DNA of 64,000 nt. Source: Alphaproteobacteria bacterium. Its GTDB lineage: Bacteria > Pseudomonadota > Alphaproteobacteria > Micropepsales > Micropepsaceae. Positions 26,864 through 34,070 of the stretch are shown piece by piece; position 1 is the first letter of the stretch, and every line of letters begins with the position of its first letter. The notes under the pieces are model-generated. The model searched no databases. It saw only the letters and a program-made list of their open reading frames with translations, and was not told the DNA's origin. Both the position numbers and the translations under genes were made by a program. The DNA is taken from assembly GCA_016124385.1 (NCBI GenBank), contig WGNU01000005.1, positions 496,001 to 560,000 of the forward strand. The letters are read 5' to 3'.

Positions 26864-26949
26864 GGCACATCGGGACCTTCTCTTTCGAGAACGTCACACC
26901 GCGCGTAAAGGCGGCGTTAACGCCGGCCGCGATCGAGCGCGGCGGCGCG

Positions 26950-27432
26950 TCAGGGTTGAAGATGCACCGGCCGGCGCCCGTCGACCGAGGGCTGATAGAC
27001 GCGCGAGAAGGTCGCGAGCGCGCGCTTGACGACCGGCAGGTCAATGGGCTCGGCCATCTCGAAGCTCGTGAAGCCGACCCGCGTCATGAAGAAGAGCTGA
27101 TCGACCAGCACCTCGCCGGTCGCGCGCAGATCGCCGCTGAAGCCCAGCCGCTGGCGCAGCATCCGCGCCCAGGTATAGCTGCGCCCGTCGCGAAAAGTCG
27201 GGAAGGGCAGCGCGATCAGCGCGAGCCTGGCGACATCGCCCTGCAGCGCCTCCGGGCTCTGATCGTTCGGCAGCGCGACGCCGACGGGATCGCCCCGCTG
27301 AAGGATCGCGTCGCGCTCGTCCTGGAACCGCTTGAGACTGACGAGCACCGCGCCCGCCGCCGGCAGCGGCGCATCGTCCGCGACCGCCGTGAAGGGATCG
27401 GCGATGATCGCGCCGTCTTTAATGAGCGCCAT
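26950..27432 (-). CDS. DUF934 protein (accessory to sulfite reduction)
   Basis: This is a 160-residue protein with the DUF934 phrases FPTFRDGRSYTWARMLRQRL, GFSGDLRATGEVLVDQLFFM and a C-terminal YQPSVDGRRPV. The family is nearly always encoded beside CysI/NirA-like siroheme reductases and is thought to assist sulfite reduction, with mechanism unknown. The start is at MALIKDGAII (27432), with AAGGAA upstream and a 14-base overlap with the reductase gene. The ORF-track N-terminus is a shadow of the reductase. Confidence 0.88.
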   Translation of the reverse strand: MALIKDGAIIADPFTAVADDAPLPAAGAVLVSLKRFQDERDAILQRGDPVGVALPNDQSPEALQGDVARLALIALPFPTFRDGRSYTWARMLRQRLGFSGDLRATGEVLVDQLFFMTRVGFTSFEMAEPIDLPVVKRALATFSRVYQPSVDGRRPVHLQP

Positions 27433-29077
27433 AGAGCCGTTCCTTGAAGGGCTGAACGCCGACGCGCCTAACGGTGTCGAGCAGGCGCTCGCCGCCGCCG
27501 CGCAGCGAGAGATAGGTCTCGACCACGGTCTCAACCGCATCGACGATCTTCGTCTCGTCGAACGCGGGCCCGAGGATTTCGCCGAGCGAGGCATCCTCCG
27601 CGCCCGAGCCGCCGAGCAGAATCTGGTAATTCTCGACGCCCTTCCGGTCGACGCCCAGAATGCCGATATGCCCGGCGTGGTGGTGTCCGCACGCGTTGAT
27701 GCAGCCCGAGATCTTCACCTTCAATTCGCCGATGTCGCGCTGGCGTTGCAGATCGGCGAACCGCGTCGCGATCGCCTGGGCGACCGGGATGGAGCGCGCG
27801 TTGGCGAGGTCGCAATAATCGAGCCCCGGACAGACGATCATGTCGGAGATGAGCCCGAGATTGGCGGTCGCGAGGCCCTGCGCCTGAAGTCCCTGCCAGA
27901 CCGCGAAGAGATCCTCCTTCTTCACGTGCGGCAGCACGAGGTTCTGCTCGTGGGAAACGCGGATCTCGTCGAACGAGAAGCGCTCCGCGAGGTCGGCGAC
28001 CGCCTCCATCTGCGTGTCGGTGGCATCGCCCGCGATCCCGCCAATGGGCTTCAAGGAGATCGTCGCGACCGCATAGCCCGCCTGCTTATGCGCGGCGACG
28101 TTCTGGTTGACCCACTCGGCGAACGCGGGCTCGCGCGCCATCGCCGCGTCGAACGCGGGCGAGGCATCGGGGAGGGACGCGAAGGCGGGCGGCGCGAAAT
28201 AGGCCGCGATCCGCGCCATCTCGGCCTCGGGCAGTGCCAGATGGCCCTCGCGCTTGATCTCGGCGAATTCCTCCGCCACCTGCCGGCGCATCTCCTCCGC
28301 GCCGATCTGATGCACGAGGATCTTGATCCGCGCCTTGTAGAGATTGTCGCGCCGCCCGTAGGCATTGTAGACGCGCATCACGGCTTCGAGATAGGCGAGA
28401 ATGTCCGCCTTCGGAACGAAATCGTTGAGCGCGGGGCCGATGAAGGGCGTCCGCCCCATGCCGCCGCCCACATGCACGCGGTAGCCGACCGCGCCCTGAT
28501 CGTTCCGCACCACCTGAATGCCGATGTCGTGCAGCTGGATCGCCGCGCGGTCTTGTTTGGCGCCCGCGACCGCGATCTTGAACTTGCGCGGCAGGAACGA
28601 GAATTCGGGATGGAACGTCGACCATTGCCGGATGATCTCCGAGAGGATCCGCGGATCCTCGATCTCATCGGCGAACGCGCCCGCATAGTGATCGGCGGTG
28701 ACGTTGCGGATGCAATTCCCGCTCGTCTGGATCGCGTGCATCTCGACGCTCGCCAGGTCATCGAGAATGGCCGGCACGTCGCCGAGCTTTGGCCAATTGT
28801 ACTGAATGTTCTGCCGCGTCGTGAAATGCCCGTAGCCTTTGTCGTAGACGCGCGCCACGTGCGCGAGCATGCGCATCTGGCGCGACGACAGCGTGCCGTA
28901 GGGGATCGCGACGCGCAGCATATAGGCGTGCAGCTGCAAATAGAGCCCGTTCATCAGCCGCAGCGGCTTGAAGCGCTCCTCGGTGATCTCGCCCTTGAGG
29001 CGCCGTTCCACCTGGCCGCGAAATTCCGCGACCCGTTCTTTGACGATCGTCGCGTCGAACTCGTCGTAGCGATACAT
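27419..29077 (-). CDS. Siroheme [4Fe-4S] nitrite/sulfite reductase (CysI/NirA-like)
   Basis: This is a 552-residue reductase. The siroheme-bridged cluster cysteines are C416/C422 (CPGLDYC) and C459/C463 (GCINAC). HFTTRQNIQYNW and TSGNCIRNVTADHYAGA are conserved substrate and siroheme regions. It reduces sulfite to sulfide (or nitrite to ammonia) by six electrons. The adjacent DUF934 and DUF2849 favour assimilatory sulfite reduction. No flavoprotein subunit gene is adjacent, so ferredoxin or another donor is likely. A repeat cluster of about 190 bases separates it from the DUF2849 gene. Confidence 0.92.
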   Translation of the reverse strand: MYRYDEFDATIVKERVAEFRGQVERRLKGEITEERFKPLRLMNGLYLQLHAYMLRVAIPYGTLSSRQMRMLAHVARVYDKGYGHFTTRQNIQYNWPKLGDVPAILDDLASVEMHAIQTSGNCIRNVTADHYAGAFADEIEDPRILSEIIRQWSTFHPEFSFLPRKFKIAVAGAKQDRAAIQLHDIGIQVVRNDQGAVGYRVHVGGGMGRTPFIGPALNDFVPKADILAYLEAVMRVYNAYGRRDNLYKARIKILVHQIGAEEMRRQVAEEFAEIKREGHLALPEAEMARIAAYFAPPAFASLPDASPAFDAAMAREPAFAEWVNQNVAAHKQAGYAVATISLKPIGGIAGDATDTQMEAVADLAERFSFDEIRVSHEQNLVLPHVKKEDLFAVWQGLQAQGLATANLGLISDMIVCPGLDYCDLANARSIPVAQAIATRFADLQRQRDIGELKVKISGCINACGHHHAGHIGILGVDRKGVENYQILLGGSGAEDASLGEILGPAFDETKIVDAVETVVETYLSLRGGGERLLDTVRRVGVQPFKERLYGAH

Positions 29078-29109
29078 GCTTCGATCCGCTTTCTCGTTCT
29101 TCGATCCTC

Positions 29110-29265
29110 ATCCTCCCCCGCTTGCGGGGGAGGTCCGGCGAAGCCGGGGAGGGGGGAACGCGGCCCGCCCCCTCCGGCTCGCTGTGCTCGCCACCCTCGC
29201 CCTCGAGGGGAGGGTTTCGTTGGCATGCTCCCTCCCCCTTGTGGGGAGGGAAGGGGTGGGGGGCG
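29110..29265. repeat. Family D GGGGGAGG/CCTCCCCC repeats
   Basis: CCTCCCCCGCTTGCGGGGGAGG forms a perfect hairpin, followed by TCCGGCGAAGCCGGGGAGGGGG. A second unit near 29229 reads CTCCCTCCCCCTTGTGGGGAGG. These separate two co-oriented sulfur-assimilation genes and could terminate or attenuate the transcript. Similar units occur at about 32671 and 38105. Confidence 0.8.
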
Positions 29266-29271
29266 TGGCCC

Positions 29272-29565
29272 TCATGCGCCCGCCTGCTTGCCGAGATCGC
29301 GCCGCACGGTTGGCCCGGCGGCCCGGATGCGCTCGCGCGCGCTCTTGACGCTGAGCGCGCCGCCCGCGCCCTCGACCGCGATCAGATAGGGCGCGACGAC
29401 TTTGAGCTGGCGCACCGCGTTCTGCCCGATGGCCTCGAGCGCGGCGGCTTCGTCCTTCGTATGCGCGAGGCGCGCGCCGGAGAGATCGCCGACCCAGGCC
29501 TCGCCGTCGGCCAGATAGACGACCTCGCCGTCGGCGAGCCGATTCGCCGTGAGAACCTCGGGCAT
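29272..29565 (-). CDS. DUF2849 protein (sulfite-reduction cluster)
   Basis: This is a 97-residue protein with the family pattern VLTANRLADGEVVYLADGEA, VVAPYLIAVEG and ARERIRAAGPTVRRDL. DUF2849 genes are typically found between siroheme synthase and sulfite reductase genes in alphaproteobacteria; no catalytic role is known. The start at 29565 lies nine bases from AAGGAG. An ATG two codons earlier is too close to that site. No siroheme synthase (cysG) gene is adjacent here. Confidence 0.82.
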   Translation of the reverse strand: MPEVLTANRLADGEVVYLADGEAWVGDLSGARLAHTKDEAAALEAIGQNAVRQLKVVAPYLIAVEGAGGALSVKSARERIRAAGPTVRRDLGKQAGA

Positions 29566-29611
29566 GCCCATTCTCTCCTTGTCACGGGCCGCGTGGCACC
29601 CGTGTCGCATC

Positions 29612-29694
29612 ACCCTTCGAGGCCCGGCCCCTCATCCTGAGGTGGCCGCGAAACGGCCCTCGAAGGGCGAGGGGCCGGGCGCCTCAGGGTGAGG
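29612..29694. repeat. Dispersed palindromic repeat, family A, copy 5
   Basis: ACCCTTCGAGGCCCGGCCCC, CTCATCCTGAGG and the inverse GGGCGCCTCAGGGTGAGG around GGCCCGGCCCC/GGGGCCGGGC. It lies between the DUF2849 start and the 3' end of the ABC permease gene, followed by about 80 AT-richer bases. Confidence 0.85.
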
Positions 29695-29785
29695 AAGGGG
29701 GTCCGATTGCCTGATGGATATATCGGCCCGCTGCTAAAAGATCAATCGCAAGTGTGGAATTTTATAATCCACATATGAGTATCGT

Positions 29786-30574
29786 TCAATTGCGCGGCGA
29801 GGCGCTTTCGTGCCACCGCCGCAGCAGCCACCATTCGATGAGCGAGACGATCGCGAAGACCAGCACGCCGAGCGCGGCAAGGAGCACGAGGGCGGCGAAC
29901 ATCTTGGCGACCTGCAGCCGGTTGCCCGCCTCGATGATCCGCCAGGCGAGCCCGGCCGTGCCGCCCGTGCCCGCGACGAACTCGGCGATCACGGTGCCGA
30001 CGAGCGCGAGCCCGGCCGAGATCTTCGCACCCGACAAGAGATAGGGGAGCGCGCTCGGCATCTCGAGCAGCCACAGCCGCTGCCAGCGCGTCGCGCCGTG
30101 CAGGCGAAAGAGTTCATCGAGATTGCGGTCGACCGATTTGAGTCCGATCGTCGTGTTCGCGAGCACCGGGAAGAGCGCGACGATGACCGCGAGGATGAGA
30201 ACGGCGAGCTGCGCGCGCTCGAGCCCCACCCAAATGACGATCAACGGCGCGATCGCGACGATGGGCGTCACCTGCAGGATGACGGCATAGGGCCAGAGCG
30301 CGCGCTCGATGACGGGGCTTTGCAGGAACAGCACCGCGAGCGCGACGCCGAGCGCGAGCGCGATCGCGAAGGCGGCCGCCGCGAGGCTCATCGTCACCGC
30401 CGCCGAAGCGAGGAGAGAGGCCGCATTCTCATAGAGGCTGAGCGCGATGGCGCTCGGCGCGGGCAGCACGAACGGCTTCACCGCGAACGCCGTGACCGAC
30501 CATTCCCACGCGAGGAGGAAGAAGACGAAGAGCGTCAGGGGCGTTCCGATGGCGATGAGGCGCTCGGCGGTCAT
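29786..30574 (-). CDS. ABC transporter permease (SsuC/TauC/ThiX type)
   Basis: This is a 262-residue inner-membrane permease with about six helices. The cytoplasmic EAA loop is recognisable in LDELFRLHGATRWQRLWLLE then MPSALPYLLSGAKISAGLAL. The family imports nitrate, sulfonates, taurine or thiamin precursors. It is the last gene of a three-gene operon, overlapping the ATPase gene by ATGA. The C-terminal ends are normal in length. Confidence 0.88.
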   Translation of the reverse strand: MTAERLIAIGTPLTLFVFFLLAWEWSVTAFAVKPFVLPAPSAIALSLYENAASLLASAAVTMSLAAAAFAIALALGVALAVLFLQSPVIERALWPYAVILQVTPIVAIAPLIVIWVGLERAQLAVLILAVIVALFPVLANTTIGLKSVDRNLDELFRLHGATRWQRLWLLEMPSALPYLLSGAKISAGLALVGTVIAEFVAGTGGTAGLAWRIIEAGNRLQVAKMFAALVLLAALGVLVFAIVSLIEWWLLRRWHESASPRN

Positions 30575-31308
30575 GGGCGCGGCTCCCCGCGCAGCGCCGC
30601 GCGCACGCGCTCGACGCGCGAGAGATAATCGGGCGAGGCGCGATAGCCGCGCGGCCGGGGCGTCGGGTCTGGATTGTCGATGGTCGCGACGATCCGCCCC
30701 GGATCGGCGTGCATGACGAGAATGCGGCTGGCGAGATAGACGCTCTCATAGACGCTGTGCGTGACGAACACCGCGCCGAATTTCCGCTGCGCGAAGAGCG
30801 CGAGCAGCTGGTCGTTCAAATCCTCGCGCGTCAATTCATCGAGCGCGGCGAAGGGCTCATCGAGCAGCAGCAGATTGGCCTCCGCGCTGAGCGCGCGCGC
30901 GAGCGAGACGCGCATCCGCATGCCGCCCGAAAGCTCGCGCGGAAGCGCCGCACCGCGATCGCCGAGCCCGACGGAGGAGAGCGCCGCCCGCGCGCGCTCG
31001 GTCCGCATCGCCTTCTCCGCGCCTTCGAGGCGAAGCGGCAGCGCGACGTTCTCCTCCGCGCTCGCCCAAGGCATCAGCGTTGCATCCTGAAAGACGAAGC
31101 CGAAGCGCGGCGCCGGCGTGGCCAGCGAGCGCAGCCCCGCGTTGAGCGGCATGAGGCCCGCGAGGAGCCTGAGGATCGTGCTCTTGCCGCAGCCCGACGG
31201 CCCGAGGATCGCCACCACCTCGTTCGCGCGCACGCTGAGGCTGACCGGGCCGATCTGCACGCCCGCGAAGGATTTCTCGGCTCTCTCGAGGGTGACGAGC
31301 GCGGTCAC
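30571..31308 (-). CDS. ABC transporter ATP-binding protein
   Basis: This is a 245-residue ABC ATPase with Walker A LGPSGCGKSTILRLLAGL, Q-loop FGFVFQDATLMPWA, signature LSGGMRMRVSLARAL, Walker B LLLLDEPFAALDE and H-loop VFVTHSVYESVYLA. It powers the importer made with the adjacent permease and binding protein. I start it at GTG 31308 because GTGA overlaps the stop of the binding-protein gene; the ORF-track start lies 20 codons inside that gene. Confidence 0.9.
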   Translation of the reverse strand: MTALVTLERAEKSFAGVQIGPVSLSVRANEVVAILGPSGCGKSTILRLLAGLMPLNAGLRSLATPAPRFGFVFQDATLMPWASAEENVALPLRLEGAEKAMRTERARAALSSVGLGDRGAALPRELSGGMRMRVSLARALSAEANLLLLDEPFAALDELTREDLNDQLLALFAQRKFGAVFVTHSVYESVYLASRILVMHADPGRIVATIDNPDPTPRPRGYRASPDYLSRVERVRAALRGEPRP

Positions 31309-32294
31309 GGGGCCGGCGCAACGCCCGGCGGCGGCGGCAGGAACTCGGTCGAATAGGCGCGGCGCCACTCGAGGCTCGGCTCATAGACGCCGTTCGCCGA
31401 CATCACCTCGAAGAAATCCTTCCACCGCGTCTCGCTCATGAAGCCGATGCCGAAGGTCTGCGTCTCGGGCGTCTCGACGAGCCCGTTCGCGCGGATCGTC
31501 TGAATGGCTTGGCTCAGCACGTCGTCGGTCATTTCGGGATTGTCGGCCTTGATGAGCGCATTGCCGGGGGCGGGATCCTCGTGGAGATAGCTGCGCCAGC
31601 CCAGAAGGCTCGCCTCCACGAACGCGCGCACGGCCTGAGGTTTCTGCTCGGTCAGCGCCGTCGGCACGAGGATCATGTTCGCGTAGCCCGGATAGCCCGC
31701 ATCCGCGAGCAGGAAGACCTGCGGTTTGAAGCCGCCTTCCGTCTCGATGAGATAGGGCTCGGACGACAGATAGCCCTGCTGGATCGCCATGGGGTCGGTG
31801 AGGAACGGCGCGAGGTTGAACGTGTATTTGCGGATCTGATCGTCCGTGAAATCGAACTTCGCCGCCAGCCACACCCAGAACGCGCCGATCGTCGCGTCCG
31901 AGACCATGATCGGCTTGCCCTTCATGTCCGCGATCGATTGTACGTCCTCGCGCGGATGCGTGATGAGAACCTGCGGGTCCTTCTGGAAGACAGCCGCGAC
32001 CGCGACGATATCCGCGCCCGCCGCCACGAGATTGAGCGGGATGAAACTGTTCGATCCCATGCCCATGTCGGCCGCGCCCGCCGCCAGCAATTGGGGAATG
32101 TTGATCGCGGGCCCGCCCTGGATGATCTGAACGTCGAGGCCGCGCGCATCGTAAAGGCCGAGCGCCTTGGCCTGATAGAAGCCGCCATGCTCGGCCTGCG
32201 CCTTCCAATCGGTGACGAATCGGATCGTCTCGGCCGCGCGCGCGGGCGCGGCGAGCGCGAAGGCGGCGAGAACGACGGCGAAGAGAACGCGCAT
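31305..32294 (-). CDS. ABC transporter substrate-binding protein (NMT1/THI5-like)
   Basis: It encodes 329 residues with a cleavable signal peptide (MRVLFAVVLAAFALAAPARA). The mature protein has the family pattern ETIRFVTDWKAQAEHGGFYQ, AKALGLYDARGLDVQII, GAADMGMGSNS and a later PTALTEQKPQAVRAFVEASL. Members bind pyrimidine thiamin precursors, nitrate, sulfonates or riboflavin precursors. I saw no CTGAGA-type THI box in the leader, so a thiamin role is not supported. The nearby sulfite-reductase genes make a sulfonate ligand possible. It is the first gene of the operon. Confidence 0.85.
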   Translation of the reverse strand: MRVLFAVVLAAFALAAPARAAETIRFVTDWKAQAEHGGFYQAKALGLYDARGLDVQIIQGGPAINIPQLLAAGAADMGMGSNSFIPLNLVAAGADIVAVAAVFQKDPQVLITHPREDVQSIADMKGKPIMVSDATIGAFWVWLAAKFDFTDDQIRKYTFNLAPFLTDPMAIQQGYLSSEPYLIETEGGFKPQVFLLADAGYPGYANMILVPTALTEQKPQAVRAFVEASLLGWRSYLHEDPAPGNALIKADNPEMTDDVLSQAIQTIRANGLVETPETQTFGIGFMSETRWKDFFEVMSANGVYEPSLEWRRAYSTEFLPPPPGVAPAP

Positions 32295-32357
32295 GGTGAC
32301 CCCTATTGCGGCGCGGCGAGGCTAGCGTGTCGGCGGCGGTGATGCCACTCCCACGAC

Positions 32358-32845
32358 CTGTCATGGTCCGCGAAGGCGGACCATCCATGCCTTTCGACCC
32401 TGGCGGAGACCGAGCCGTGGATGCTCCGCCTGCGCGGAGCATGACTACAATAAGTGCCCCTCACTCCGGCTTCAGCGCCGGCGGCGATGCCGCTCCCTCG
32501 ACGTGTCATGGCCGGGCTTGTCCCGGCCATCCATCGCGCCCCGATCGACGCGGGGCGCCGCGACGGCTGAACCATGGATGGCCGCCACGAGGGCGGCCAT
32601 GACACGCACGGATACCCTCACTCCGGCTTCGGCGCAGGCGGTGATGCGAGGGGATCGTTCCTGAACGCGCTCCTCCCCCGTCTACGGGGGAGGTCCGGCA
32701 AAGCCGGGGAGGGGGCGGCGATGCCGCTCCCTCGACGTGTCATGGCCGGGCTTGTCCCGGCCATCCATCGCGCCCCGATCGACGCGGGGCGCCGCGACGG
32801 CTGAACCATGGATGGCCGCCACGAGGGCGGCCATGACACGCATGG
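32358..32845. repeat. Repeat-filled intergenic region (families B, C, D) with internal duplications
   Basis: The gap of about 560 bases holds no gene. It contains a family B unit (TCATGGTCCGCGAAGGCG ... CTGCGCGGAGCATGAC, about 32360-32443) and two almost identical family C units (GTCATGGCCGGGCTTGTCCC ... GCGGCCATGACACG) offset by 234 bases (about 32481 and 32715). A family D unit lies near 32671. Short copies of the 3' end of the neighbouring DUF1254 gene (CTCACTCCGGCTTC) occur at 32460 and 32617. This points to stepwise tandem duplication. Confidence 0.88.
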
Positions 32846-32851
32846 ATTTCC

Positions 32852-33430
32852 TCACTCCGGCTTCGGCGCGGGCGGCGGCGGCGCGGGCATCGCCTCGGGC
32901 GGCGCGGGGCTCGCGAAGGGCCGGCAAGAACCCGTGCGGCGGATCGCATCGGCCTTTGCAGCGTCCTCCGGCGAGGTCGCGAGCATCCGCACGAGCGCAA
33001 GACCCGTTTCGCTCGGCGATTTGATGATCGGAATGTCGGTCTGCGGCCGCTCGGTTCCCGAGACGAGCACGATCTCGATGGAATCGAACGGCGCCTGCGT
33101 GTCGTTGACGACGAAAAAATTGTCCGTCACGTCCGAATAGAGCGCGAGCGAGGCATAGGCATCCTTCGTGATCGGCACGGAAATCTCGACCGGCCCGCCC
33201 GAGAGATCGAACGCGCACACCGAATAGAGAAGATCGGGCGAGGGGCGGATGACGCCGCGCGAGGACGCATCGGGAAGCGGGGGAAAGATCATCTGATTGA
33301 CGCCGCCATCGGCGCCGATCCGCGAAAGCGCGGTCGCCATCACGCGCCCGGGGATCAGCGCAAGCACGATGAAGTGAACGAGGATCGCGACGCCAGCGAC
33401 CGTGAGGAGAAGGCCGATCCCGCGCCTCAT
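32852..33430 (-). CDS. DUF1254 domain-containing membrane-anchored protein
   Basis: It encodes 192 residues. The N-terminal helix GLLLTVAGVAILVHFIVLAL is a membrane anchor. The soluble part has the DUF1254 pattern SPDLLYSVCAFDLSGGPVEI, SLALYSDVTDNFFVVND and TDIPIIKSPSETGLALVR. The C-terminal tail is Pro-rich (PAPPPPAPKPE). DUF1254 and DUF1214 often occur together; the function is unknown but envelope-associated. It overlaps the upstream DUF1214 gene by ATGA. The last 25 or so bases have been copied into the adjacent repeat region. Confidence 0.82.
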   Translation of the reverse strand: MRRGIGLLLTVAGVAILVHFIVLALIPGRVMATALSRIGADGGVNQMIFPPLPDASSRGVIRPSPDLLYSVCAFDLSGGPVEISVPITKDAYASLALYSDVTDNFFVVNDTQAPFDSIEIVLVSGTERPQTDIPIIKSPSETGLALVRMLATSPEDAAKADAIRRTGSCRPFASPAPPEAMPAPPPPAPKPE

Positions 33431-34068
33431 GACGCGCACTCCCCCCGCACGATGCGCGGCAGGCGCGCGCGTGTCGGATCGCTCGCGATCGCGGGCGAGG
33501 GGTTGTAGAGCCGCAGCAGCAGATTGAAGGCGCCAGCGCCGGTCGGCAGCACGTCGCGCACATTCTCGCGCGTGATCGCGGGGCGGAGCGCGATCGCGAT
33601 CCCGCCGTCCGGCGTCCGCCCCGTGTTGGTCGCGCCGAGCGAGAAGCGACCGTTCGCTTCCGGCAGCAGATAGCCGTCCGCGCCATAGACGGTTAGGCTC
33701 CACCAGCGCGCATCGGGCGCGGCGCCTTCGACCGAATAGCCGCACGCCCCGCTCAAGGCGCGCCCCTCGCTGTCGGTCTCGGCGCTGTAATAGACGGTCT
33801 CGGACGGGTTGAGCGCGAAGAGGCCAAAGAGCGCGACCCGCGCGCGCGTCGTCAGCCCCGCCTCGGTGCTGCCCGCATCCGGGCTGACATGCCACGGCCC
33901 CTCGCCGATGGTGACGGCGCCCCCGCCGCTGAGCGCGACCCAGACGCTGAGGAGGCCGAGCAGCGCGCCCGCGATCGCGGCGAGCCCATAGGCCGCGAGC
34001 CGGACGGTGAGCCCGCCCTCGCGCGGCCGCGCGCGCCGCTCCGTGAAGAAGCCAGTAAAGAACGCCAT
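33427..34068 (-). CDS. DUF1214 domain-containing membrane-anchored protein
   Basis: It encodes 213 residues. The N-terminal helix VRLAAYGLAAIAGALLGLLS is an uncleaved anchor. The periplasmic part has the DUF1214 core ARWWSLTVYGADGYLLPEAN, GRFSLGATNTGRTPDGGIAI and ENVRDVLPTGAGAFNLLLRL. It starts two bases after the stop of the penicillin-binding-protein gene and overlaps DUF1254 downstream, so the three form one transcript. It may work in peptidoglycan or envelope maintenance; this is inference from context. Confidence 0.84.
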   Translation of the reverse strand: MAFFTGFFTERRARPREGGLTVRLAAYGLAAIAGALLGLLSVWVALSGGGAVTIGEGPWHVSPDAGSTEAGLTTRARVALFGLFALNPSETVYYSAETDSEGRALSGACGYSVEGAAPDARWWSLTVYGADGYLLPEANGRFSLGATNTGRTPDGGIAIALRPAITRENVRDVLPTGAGAFNLLLRLYNPSPAIASDPTRARLPRIVRGECAS

Positions 34069-34070
34069 CG

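Noticed and set aside
27332-29389. 685-residue plus-strand ORF.
   Set aside because: Antisense to the clearly real siroheme reductase; composition typical of a shadow frame.
32295-32360. TPP riboswitch upstream of the NMT1/THI5-like binding protein.
   Set aside because: The short leader contains no CTGAGA or other THI-box element.
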